DNA of 7,145 nucleotides from assembly GCA_003520285.1 (NCBI GenBank), contig DOVB01000279.1, positions 1 to 7,145 on the forward strand, written 5' to 3'. The translations under genes and the position numbers were made by a program. The DNA is from Halieaceae bacterium. GTDB lineage: Bacteria > Pseudomonadota > Gammaproteobacteria > Pseudomonadales > Halieaceae. Position 1 is the first letter of the stretch; every line of letters begins with the position of its first letter. The notes below the pieces were generated by a model. The model ran no database searches, was not told the DNA's origin, and saw only the letters and a list, made by a program, of their open reading frames with translations. This document shows positions 1 to 6,369 of this stretch, one piece after another.

Positions 1-46
1 GTTCACGCAGTTCTTCACGCCACGGCAGCAAGTTAATAGACGACAT
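1..46 (-). CDS. pilN: PilN, type IV pilus assembly protein (5' fragment, runs off the left edge)
   Basis: Only the first 15 codons lie in the window, reading MSSINLLPWREELRE. INLLPWRE is the hallmark N-terminus of PilN. In this family the short cytoplasmic tail carries the conserved INLLPWR motif that binds PilM, and it is followed by one membrane helix and a periplasmic domain that pairs with PilO. Those later parts are not visible here. The ATG at 46-44 overlaps the pilM stop as TAATG, and AGGAG lies 9 bases upstream inside the end of pilM, so translation is very probably coupled. The gene is partial only because of the window edge. Identity rests on the motif plus its position directly after pilM. 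Confidence 0.9.
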   Translation of the reverse strand, partial: MSSINLLPWREELRE

Positions 47-1110
47 TAGTCAAAACTCCTCATGGCTAAGCCGCAGGCAATCATCAAGCCGGGGGCATCA
101 TCTTGGAGCGCTACCGCATCGACTTTGGATGACATGGTCATCCCTTGAAACGGGTTGGCAATCACCACGCGGGTACCCAGTTTTTCGCGCACGAGCCGGT
201 CCAGCCCCGCCATGCAGGCGACGCCACCGGCCAAAACGATAGAGTCGACATCGTTATAATGACTGGACGAAAAAAATAACTGGAGACTTCGCGAGATGTG
301 TTGGATCACGGCCTCTTTAAATGGCTCAAGCACCTCGGGCTCATAGTCATCTGGCAGACCACCATGCTTTTTTGCCAAACCCGCCTCTTCGAGCGGCAAG
401 CCGTAGCGGCCCATAATTTCATCGGTTAACTGTTTGCCACCAAATACCTGCTCACGAGTATAAATGCTGCGACCTCGGTGAAGGACGCTCAGTGTCGTCA
501 TGGTCGCACCAATATCAAAAATAGCGACGGTGCTATTTGGATCTAACTTAAGGTGCCGCTGAATCAGCTCGAATGCCCGCTCGATGGCAAAGGCCTCGAT
601 GTCAATAATAGTGGGCTTGAGTCCAGCCGCCTCGATCGCCTCGACTCTCGCATCGAGCGTTTCCTTGCGGCATGCCGCCAACAGCACGCTGTTGTACCCC
701 TCAAGATCGAGAGAACCACCCTGAACCTCAAAATCCAACGCCACTTCTTCTAGTGGATAGGGAATGTGTTGATCCGCTTCCACAAATAACGTAGCTTCAA
801 GCGCATCATCGTTGAGACCGTCAGGCATCTCGATAAGCTTGGTAATCACTGTGGATCCGGCTACTGCCGCTGCCACCAGTGTCACGGACGTTTCCGATAG
901 CGCAGCCGCCTGCGCTATCGATTTGCTTAACGCCGGAATATCATTGATGGTCTTCTCGATCACGGCATCTAGCGGCAAATTGGCGACGCCATAGCTTTCA
1001 ACTCGATAGTGGCCTCCCGATTTGCTCAGCTCCAACAACTTTGCGGTTGTCGAGCTGACATCGAGCCCCAACACAATGGACCGAGAATTTTTACCCAATA
1101 GATGTAACAA
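46..1110 (-). CDS. pilM: PilM, actin-like cytoplasmic ATPase of the type IV pilus assembly platform
   Basis: PilM is a cytoplasmic FtsA/actin-fold protein. It binds ATP and the PilN N-terminal tail, linking the pilus motors and PilC to the PilN-PilO-PilP inner-membrane complex. Visible motifs, numbered for a 354-residue product: phosphate-1 loop LGLDVSSTTAKL (14-25), EADQHIPYPLEEV (111-123), phosphate-2 loop FDIGATMTTLSVL (198-210), and adenosine-binding SIVLAGGVACMAGL (290-303). It ends in IACGLAMRSFD, as P. aeruginosa PilM does, and has the same length as I recall it. There is no in-frame ATG near the N-terminus. TTG codons sit at 1113, 1110 and 1098. The one at 1110 is preferred because AGG lies 7 bases upstream and the length fits, but 1113 cannot be excluded. 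Its TAA overlaps the pilN ATG. The gene is transcribed divergently from mrcA. I could not identify a convincing promoter for it. Confidence 0.96.
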   Translation of the reverse strand: MLHLLGKNSRSIVLGLDVSSTTAKLLELSKSGGHYRVESYGVANLPLDAVIEKTINDIPALSKSIAQAAALSETSVTLVAAAVAGSTVITKLIEMPDGLNDDALEATLFVEADQHIPYPLEEVALDFEVQGGSLDLEGYNSVLLAACRKETLDARVEAIEAAGLKPTIIDIEAFAIERAFELIQRHLKLDPNSTVAIFDIGATMTTLSVLHRGRSIYTREQVFGGKQLTDEIMGRYGLPLEEAGLAKKHGGLPDDYEPEVLEPFKEAVIQHISRSLQLFFSSSHYNDVDSIVLAGGVACMAGLDRLVREKLGTRVVIANPFQGMTMSSKVDAVALQDDAPGLMIACGLAMRSFD

Positions 1111-1184
1111 CAAGCGACCTGTAATTTTAGAATACGCAAATACTAGTCTAACTTACGAGGTACTCTTCGATAGGCTACCGATCC

Positions 1185-1214
1185 TCGCAACTAAGCATCA
1201 AATCAGCCTATAAT
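1185..1214 (+). promoter_or_regulatory. Candidate sigma-70 promoter of mrcA
   Basis: A perfect -10 box TATAAT lies at 1209-1214. The best -35 match is weak: TCGCAA at 1185-1190, with 18-bp spacing and 3 of 6 consensus bases. Predicted initiation near 1221 would leave a leader of only about 14 nt before the GTG at 1235, or about 29 nt before the ATG at 1250, which is one reason to prefer the ATG. The -10 box is seen directly. Promoter activity is inferred. Confidence 0.5.
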
Positions 1215-1249
1215 CCAACTCGTGCATCACCAGAGTGGCATTACTTTCT

Positions 1250-3661
1250 ATGACTAAAGTCCTACCACGGTGGCTTCTCAATTTTGTTAGTCTTGCCGTA
1301 TTTGCTATTTGCGGGTTTTTCTGGGGGGCGGCCTCGCTGTATCTATACTTGAGTCCTGACTTGCCGGACCCCGCGAGCCTAAAGGACGTTCAACTGCAAA
1401 CACCAATGCGAGTGTTGTCTCGTGACGGTGCACTCATCGCACAGTTTGGCGAACAGAAACGCACTCCGCTGAGTTTCGATGAAATCCCGAAGCCCTTCAT
1501 ACACGCTCTATTGTCGGCTGAAGACGACAATTTCTTTAATCACAACGGTATCGATTTGATGGGCTTAGCGAGAGCGGTATCGGAGCTCGTCGTCACAGGA
1601 CAAAAAGGCAGCGGCGGTAGCACCCTCACTATGCAAGTCGCGCGCAACTACTTCTTGACGCTCGACCGAACCTTTATGCGCAAGTTAAACGAAATCGTTC
1701 TCGCCATTGAGATTGAGCGAGCGCTGTCAAAACAAGAGATCTTTGAGTTGTACGTTAACCGAGTGTTTCTTGGGCATCGCGCGTATGGCTTCGAGGCCGC
1801 CGCGGAAGTCTACTACGGACAATCTATCCAAAATTTAAGCCTTGCTGAATGGGCCCTTCTGGCTGGGATACCCAAAGCACCCTCTCGCGACAATCCGGTA
1901 TCCGACCCACAAGCTGCGAAAGAGCGTCGCAATTGGATCCTCAGCCGGATGGCAAGTCTGGGCTACATCACTGAAGCCGAAGCCAACAGCGCTCAAAGTG
2001 CACCAGTAAACGCCCGACTGCATAGCGCTCAATCTGAACTGAGAGCAGACTATGTGGCTGAACTGGTTCGTGCAGAGATGGTCGAGCGGTATGGATCTGG
2101 CGCCTATACCGATGGCTACGTGGTCTACACCACAGTGGTCTCAGAGCTGCAGAGAGCAGCTCGTTCCGCAGTCATTCTAGGGTTGCAAGAGTATGACTCT
2201 AGACATGGATACCGTGGTGCCGAATCAGAGCTAGCCGGTGACCCCGATTTAGATCGCGACTCTTGGCGCGAGACGATCCGTCAAATCCCAACCATTGCCG
2301 ACATGATTCCCGCAGCGGTAGTTGCAATCGAAGAGCGCTCGATAGAGGTCTTACTTGGTGATGGCTCGATTGTCACGATCGACTGGGAGCGTGGACTTCG
2401 ACAAGCCAACCCTTACATCAACGAAGACTTATTTGGTCAAGCACCGAAACGGGCCAGTGATGTCGTATTGCTCGGTGATGTGATCCGAGTTGAGCAGCGC
2501 CCCTCCGGTCGCTATGCCCTCACCCAACTCCCGAAAGCGCAAGCCGCGCTGGTCTCACTTGAATCGGAAACTGGCAGGATCCAAAGCCTCGTCGGCGGCA
2601 TTGGATTCAGCAAGAGTAAATTTAATCGCGCCACGCAGGCGAAACGGCAACCGGGCTCGAGCTTCAAACCCTTCATTTACGCCGCTGCACTTAATTCAGG
2701 CTTAACCGCCGCTACCCTCGTCAACGATGCCCCAAAAGTATTCAAAGACGCGTCTCTAGAGGATATCTGGAGACCAGAAAACGACAGCGGCAAATTCTAT
2801 GGACCTACACGTCTGCGCCAAGCTCTCACTCAATCGCTTAACTTGGTATCCATTAGAATTCTCGAGCAAATGGGCGTTCGAAGCATGCTTGACTACGCTC
2901 AAACCCTAGGATTCGACACCGAGGCGTTCGCACCAGATCTGTCACTCGCACTGGGCACTCACGCCATGCCACCCCTGGAGCTGGCCAAGGCTTACGCGAT
3001 TCTGGCGAATGGAGGCTTTGCTGTCACGCCGTTTATTATCGAACGCATCGAGAACAGTGACGGCGACACCGTATTTGAGGCCAATCCAGCACTGGGATGC
3101 GACCCCTGCGTCGACCTGCCAGAATCTCGGAGTGAATTGTCGATGACTGAGGTACTGAGTGGCCGGCAAACACCCATCAAAGCGCCGCGGGTTATGGATG
3201 AAAGGATTCACTTCATTATCGACAATATGCTGAAGGACGTCGTGCGCTATGGGACCGCACGCAAAGCGCTAGTGCTCAACAGAAGCGATTTAGCGGGTAA
3301 GACGGGGACGACTAATGGACCAAGAGATGCGTGGTTCTCCGGTTACAGCCCAAAGATTGTGACAACGGCATGGGTCGGTTTCGACGATTTTTCAAATTTG
3401 GGGGCAAGAGAATATAGCGGCACCGCAGCCCTCCCTATTTGGATTAACTATATGCGAGAAGCTCTCGCCGAGATGCCTGAATACAGCAGGCGCATCCCCG
3501 CCGGCATTGTGCGCGCCACCATCGACACCAATACAGGCCTGTTAGCACAACCCGGTCAAGCCAATACCATGGATGAATATTTCAGAGCAGAAAACACGCC
3601 AACCAGGTCATCGGCTGAAGTCGGCGCCGAAAGCCAGGAACTCTTGCTTGACGTGTTCTGA
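1250..3661 (+). CDS. mrcA: Penicillin-binding protein 1A, bifunctional peptidoglycan glycosyltransferase/transpeptidase
   Basis: This class A PBP (also called ponA) polymerises lipid II into glycan strands and crosslinks the stem peptides on the periplasmic face of the inner membrane. Numbering below is for the 803-residue product. Residues 8-32 form one uncleaved membrane anchor. The GT51 domain (about 50-225) has SAEDDNFFNHNG with catalytic Glu91, GGSTLTMQ (122-129) and the second glutamate Glu148 in RKLNEI. An OB-like PBP1A insert with HGYRG follows (about 320-425). The transpeptidase domain has SSFK (nucleophile Ser470, Lys473), SLN (529-531) and KTGTT (from 684). Length is near the roughly 820 residues of P. 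aeruginosa PBP1A. An in-frame GTG at 1235 would add five residues. ATG 1250 is preferred because the N-terminus aligns better with homologues and the leader is less cramped, but neither start has a strong ribosome-binding site. The gene ends in tandem stops TGA TAG. A Cys617-x-x-Cys620 pair lies in the late transpeptidase region. Confidence 0.97.
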   Translation: MTKVLPRWLLNFVSLAVFAICGFFWGAASLYLYLSPDLPDPASLKDVQLQTPMRVLSRDGALIAQFGEQKRTPLSFDEIPKPFIHALLSAEDDNFFNHNGIDLMGLARAVSELVVTGQKGSGGSTLTMQVARNYFLTLDRTFMRKLNEIVLAIEIERALSKQEIFELYVNRVFLGHRAYGFEAAAEVYYGQSIQNLSLAEWALLAGIPKAPSRDNPVSDPQAAKERRNWILSRMASLGYITEAEANSAQSAPVNARLHSAQSELRADYVAELVRAEMVERYGSGAYTDGYVVYTTVVSELQRAARSAVILGLQEYDSRHGYRGAESELAGDPDLDRDSWRETIRQIPTIADMIPAAVVAIEERSIEVLLGDGSIVTIDWERGLRQANPYINEDLFGQAPKRASDVVLLGDVIRVEQRPSGRYALTQLPKAQAALVSLESETGRIQSLVGGIGFSKSKFNRATQAKRQPGSSFKPFIYAAALNSGLTAATLVNDAPKVFKDASLEDIWRPENDSGKFYGPTRLRQALTQSLNLVSIRILEQMGVRSMLDYAQTLGFDTEAFAPDLSLALGTHAMPPLELAKAYAILANGGFAVTPFIIERIENSDGDTVFEANPALGCDPCVDLPESRSELSMTEVLSGRQTPIKAPRVMDERIHFIIDNMLKDVVRYGTARKALVLNRSDLAGKTGTTNGPRDAWFSGYSPKIVTTAWVGFDDFSNLGAREYSGTAALPIWINYMREALAEMPEYSRRIPAGIVRATIDTNTGLLAQPGQANTMDEYFRAENTPTRSSAEVGAESQELLLDVF

Positions 3662-3671
3662 TAGGGATCAC

Positions 3672-3700
3672 AAAAAAAAACCGCGCCGAGCGCGGTTTTT
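3672..3700. terminator. Bidirectional rho-independent terminator shared by mrcA and rpmE
   Basis: A perfect 6-bp GC stem, CCGCGC (3681-3686) and GCGCGG (3690-3695), encloses the triloop CGA. It is preceded by an unbroken A-run (3672-3680) and followed by TTTTT (3696-3700), so each strand presents a stem followed by a U-tract. It begins 10 bp after the mrcA stop and ends 15 bp from the rpmE stop on the other strand, exactly where a convergent pair needs one shared terminator. Confidence 0.93.
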
Positions 3701-3715
3701 AAAGGATTCTGATGT

Positions 3716-3931
3716 CTACTTGGTGACTGATCGATTACCAAAGCGACGATTAAATCGATCGACTCGCCCACCACTATCGACAACCTTTTGCTTACCCGTA
3801 AAGAAGGGGTGACACTGCGAGCAGACGTCAATGTGAAAGTCTGCACCGATGGTCGAACGCGTCTCGATCTTATTGCCGCAGCTGCACGCTACAACAACGG
3901 GCTCGTACTTAGGGTGAATATCTGATTTCAT
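3716..3931 (-). CDS. rpmE: 50S ribosomal protein L31, zinc-binding (C+) type
   Basis: This 71-residue protein begins [12 protein letters not shown], contains [14 protein letters not shown] and ends with [12 protein letters not shown], matching bacterial L31 along its whole length. L31 bridges the large-subunit central protuberance and the small-subunit head. Cys16, Cys18, Cys37 and Cys40 are all present. This is the full zinc-ligand set that distinguishes the C+ form from the zinc-free paralogue made under zinc starvation. The ATG at 3931 is chosen over an upstream in-frame ATG (3994) because it gives the canonical N-terminus and has GGAG 8 bases upstream. The gene converges on mrcA across a shared terminator and diverges from priA. 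In E. coli L31 is reported to regulate its own synthesis through its leader; whether that holds here is unknown. Confidence 0.97.
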   Translation of the reverse strand: MKSDIHPKYEPVVVACSCGNKIETRSTIGADFHIDVCSQCHPFFTGKQKVVDSGGRVDRFNRRFGNRSVTK

Positions 3932-4010
3932 GGCTGTTTCTCCGTTAGGCACCACCGCCACCTTAGCTGATGTAAGGCACCGCAGTGCACGCACTGATTC
4001 AATTCAAAGG
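3932..4010 (-). promoter_or_regulatory. Structured 5' leader of rpmE, possible autoregulatory element
   Basis: The predicted leader of about 79 nt is rich in small perfect inverted repeats, given here in mRNA sense. CAGTG-CGTG-CACTG covers 3996-3983. GCAC-TGCG-GTGC covers 3988-3977 and overlaps the first, so the two cannot form together. CCTTA-CATCAGC-TAAGG covers 3977-3961. A 10-base direct repeat GGTGCCTWAC occurs at 3981-3972 and 3953-3944, the second copy abutting the GGAG Shine-Dalgarno. The repeats are seen directly. Folding and L31-dependent control are inferred by analogy with E. coli rpmE. Stems are short, so chance remains possible. Confidence 0.4.
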
Positions 4011-4016
4011 GCACGC

Positions 4017-4044
4017 ATTGTACCTCAGCTATCTGAATAAGCAA
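4017..4044 (-). promoter_or_regulatory. Probable sigma-70 promoter of rpmE
   Basis: On the minus strand, -35 TTGCTT (4044-4039) and -10 TACAAT (4022-4017) are separated by 16 bp. The -10 box matches consensus at five of six positions and the -35 at three. A GC-rich discriminator, GCGTGCC, follows, as is common at stringently controlled ribosomal promoters. Initiation is expected near 4010. Confidence 0.6.
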
Positions 4045-4054
4045 GTGGGCTTGC
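4041..4054 (+). repeat. Small inverted repeat in the rpmE-priA intergenic region
   Basis: GCAAG (4041-4045), loop TGGG, CTTGC (4050-4054) is a perfect 5-bp stem. It ends exactly at the first in-frame ATG of the priA frame (4055) and covers part of the divergent rpmE -35 box. If translation started at 4055, the stem would bury the only purine-rich bases before it. It could be an operator half-site pair, a weak hairpin or coincidence. Confidence 0.35.
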
Positions 4055-4096
4055 ATGTCTGTTACACTATCGGCTGAATTTTCTGATCGGCCCACC

Positions 4097-6298
4097 ATGC
4101 GCGTCTTACAGATTGCTATCCCTAAGCCTCTTCACGGCACTTTCGATTATCTACCACCCGTGGACTGCGATGATCAGCGTATCCGCGATATTCAACCGGG
4201 CACGCGGGTACTGGTGCCGTTTCGCGGCCGCGATACGGTCGGTGTGGTAATCGGGCTCGCGCCACAATCAGAAATCGCTAGCAATAAGCTAAAGCGCGCT
4301 ATTCGCCTGTTAGATACCCAATCACTCGTGACCGCGCCACTGATTGATCTGTGCTCATGGTCTGCTCACTACTACGGATACGCTCTAGGAGAAGTCATAT
4401 CGTTGTGCTTTCCACCGGCGCTTCGACGAGGTGGTGAGCTAAAACAACGCCCGACCGCTCTAACCGTCACTAAGCTGGGCGCGAACCATCCCAGTGAGGG
4501 TTTATCGAGAAGCCCAAAACAAGCGGCACTCCTTGAACTCCTGCAACAACAGACCCAATTCCTTGATGATTTGAAGAGCTTGGGCTTCACCAACACGGTG
4601 ATCAAAGGGTTGATCAACAAACAACTTGCACAGACCTGTGTATTGCACCCCAATGACAATGCCGCCAAAAACACCAGCGAGACAAATCAACCTCAATTAA
4701 ACCCTGAACAAAGCCAAGCTCTGGCAGCAATGGCTGCAACCACCGGCTTTAGCGCAAAAGTTCTTTACGGGATCACGGGAAGCGGTAAAACCGAAGTTTA
4801 TCTGGGGTGTATCGAGCAAGTATTGCAGCGATCTCAGAATGCCCTGGTACTGGTACCAGAAATTGCGCTCACGCCACAAACCGCAGCGCGATTCAGGGCG
4901 CGGTTTGGTAACACAGTGGGGCTTCTGCATTCAGGATTGACTGATTCAGAGCGCACTCGAATCTGGGATCACGCCCGCACTGGTGCGCTTCAAGTTTTAC
5001 TCGGGACGCGATCCGCATTGTTTACACCGATCGCTAATCTGGGACTCATCATCGTTGACGAAGAGCACGACGCGGCCTTTAAACAACAAGATGGCTTTCG
5101 CTATCACGCGCGCGATCTGGCGATTAAGCGGGCACAAATTGAAGACTGTCCCATTTTATTGGGGAGCGCGACGCCTTCGCTTGAAACCCTCTACAACGTC
5201 CAAAAAGGGCGCTTTGATCTTTTGAAACTGACTCAAAGAGCCACTCAAGCTGCCTTACCTCACTGGCAAATTCTTGATGTAAGGCGGAGTCAACTCACTG
5301 CTGGACTCTCGCAGCCACTGATCGAGGCGTGTCGCGAAACGCTCGCCAAGGGTGAGCAGGTGCTGCTATTTTTAAACCGGCGCGGATTTGCACATACCCT
5401 TTTGTGTCACGATTGTGGCTGGATCGCGGAGTGTGACCGCTGTGATTCTAGGCTCGTGATTCACCAGCGCAATCAGCGTTTACGATGCCACCACTGCCAA
5501 GCGCAGAAGCCGATGCCGAGTCACTGCCCAAACTGTCGCAGCCAACACTGGCAGGGGGTTGGAGTGGGCACAGAAAGAGCCGAGCTCGCCCTCGAAACGC
5601 TCTTTCCGAACACCCCCATTACAAGAATAGACAGCGATAGTATCGGCTCGGTCGACCAACTCAACGCCGCTCTTGACTCAACTCGGGTGGAGTCCGGTGG
5701 CGCCATCATCATAGGCACACAAATGCTGGCGAAAGGTCATGACCTAGAAAAAGTGACCCTAGTCGGTATCGTCGACACTGATGCGCTCTTGTTCAGCGCT
5801 GATTTCCGAGCCGAAGAACGCCTCGCCCAACTCTTAATCCAAGTATCGGGACGCTCGGGCCGAGGCGACAAACCCGGGCGAGCGATATTACAAACGCACC
5901 ACCCTGAAGCGCCGCTATTCCAGCAGATTTTGAATAACGATTTTTTAATCACGGCTCATGATCTGTTGCAGCATCGGATCGAAAGTGGCTTACCACCGAT
6001 CGGACAAATGATGCTGATTCATTGTGATAGTCCGACACCGAGCGATGCCGAGGCCTTTCTCATGACATGTCGTCAGCGCGCACAGCGGGAACTGCCCTCT
6101 GACCTGCAATTCATTGGCCCAATCCCAGCGCCACTCTCACGCAGAGCCGGCAAATTCCGCTACCAGCTCACGGTGTTTTCGGCACACCAGAAAAATCTGC
6201 ATCAATGGGTGGCTCACTTAATCGATATTCTGAACACGATCCGGTCAAAAAATCACTTGAGCTTTGCTGTAGATGTGGATCCCTATGACTTTTTATAA
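4097..6298 (+). CDS. priA: PriA, primosomal replication-restart 3'-5' helicase
   Basis: PriA recognises stalled or repaired forks away from oriC, unwinds the lagging arm and starts reloading of DnaB through PriB/DnaT or PriC. Numbering is for the 733-residue product. The N-terminal 3'-end-binding domain opens MRVLQIAIPKPLHGTFDY. Superfamily-2 motifs are Walker A GITGSGKTE (225-233, Lys231), DEEH (321-324), SATPSLET (357-364), GTQMLAKGHDL (540-550) and QVSGRSGRG (582-590). The two-zinc module has all eight cysteines: 437, 440, 446, 449, 464, 467, 477 and 480. From memory, Walker Lys and cysteine positions are each one higher than in the 732-residue E. coli protein, which supports the ATG at 4097. 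The longer frame from ATG 4055 adds 14 residues with no counterpart in E. coli PriA. Neither start has a clear Shine-Dalgarno. argS follows 71 bp downstream on the same strand. Confidence 0.96.
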   Translation: MRVLQIAIPKPLHGTFDYLPPVDCDDQRIRDIQPGTRVLVPFRGRDTVGVVIGLAPQSEIASNKLKRAIRLLDTQSLVTAPLIDLCSWSAHYYGYALGEVISLCFPPALRRGGELKQRPTALTVTKLGANHPSEGLSRSPKQAALLELLQQQTQFLDDLKSLGFTNTVIKGLINKQLAQTCVLHPNDNAAKNTSETNQPQLNPEQSQALAAMAATTGFSAKVLYGITGSGKTEVYLGCIEQVLQRSQNALVLVPEIALTPQTAARFRARFGNTVGLLHSGLTDSERTRIWDHARTGALQVLLGTRSALFTPIANLGLIIVDEEHDAAFKQQDGFRYHARDLAIKRAQIEDCPILLGSATPSLETLYNVQKGRFDLLKLTQRATQAALPHWQILDVRRSQLTAGLSQPLIEACRETLAKGEQVLLFLNRRGFAHTLLCHDCGWIAECDRCDSRLVIHQRNQRLRCHHCQAQKPMPSHCPNCRSQHWQGVGVGTERAELALETLFPNTPITRIDSDSIGSVDQLNAALDSTRVESGGAIIIGTQMLAKGHDLEKVTLVGIVDTDALLFSADFRAEERLAQLLIQVSGRSGRGDKPGRAILQTHHPEAPLFQQILNNDFLITAHDLLQHRIESGLPPIGQMMLIHCDSPTPSDAEAFLMTCRQRAQRELPSDLQFIGPIPAPLSRRAGKFRYQLTVFSAHQKNLHQWVAHLIDILNTIRSKNHLSFAVDVDPYDFL

Positions 6299-6330
6299 CC
6301 CTGTGTAAGTCTTTTATTTGACCACCGAAC

Positions 6331-6350
6331 AACGGATAATGCCGTTTTAT
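6331..6350 (+). repeat. Inverted repeat plus T-run between priA and argS, weak terminator or attenuator candidate
   Basis: AACGG (6331-6335), loop ATAATG, CCGTT (6342-6346), then TTAT. The stem is perfect but only 5 bp, too weak for an efficient terminator by itself. The same bases include GATAAT (6335-6340), which could serve as a -10 box for argS, though no good -35 lies at proper spacing (TTGACC at 6318-6323 is only 11 bp away). I cannot decide between promoter, attenuator and chance. Confidence 0.3.
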
Positions 6351-6356
6351 AAGGAG
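6351..6356 (+). promoter_or_regulatory. Ribosome-binding site of argS with long spacing
   Basis: AAGGAG is a strong Shine-Dalgarno sequence, but it lies 13 bases from the argS ATG at 6370, longer than the usual 5-9. No in-frame start codon lies closer, and the protein beginning at 6370 has the expected N-terminus, so this start stands despite the spacing. Confidence 0.6.
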
Positions 6357-6369
6357 CCGATTCAGTATC

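Noticed and set aside
1156..1187. Inverted repeat CGAGG/CCTCG with a 22-base loop between pilM and mrcA
   Set aside because: The stem is only 5 bp with a long loop and no T-tract. A pair like this is expected by chance in a 139-bp spacer, so I did not call an operator or hairpin.
1114..1234. Search for a sigma-54 or sigma-70 promoter for pilM on the minus strand
   Set aside because: No GG-N10-GC type -24/-12 element was found. The candidate -10 boxes TAAAAT and TAGTAT lack a credible -35 at proper spacing, so no call was made.
3556..3846. Minus-strand open frame of 96 codons overlapping the mrcA end, terminator and rpmE
   Set aside because: It reads through the bidirectional terminator and overlaps rpmE in another frame. 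The translation has no family signature.
3932..3994. A 21-residue N-terminal extension of L31 from an upstream in-frame ATG at 3994
   Set aside because: L31 starts at MKSDIHPKY in known family members, the ATG at 3931 has a good GGAG, and the upstream stretch looks like untranslated leader with inverted repeats.
4372..4930. Several minus-strand open frames of 64-100 codons inside priA
   Set aside because: All lie within the conserved priA coding sequence. Their translations show no domain, and no intergenic space or promoter supports them.
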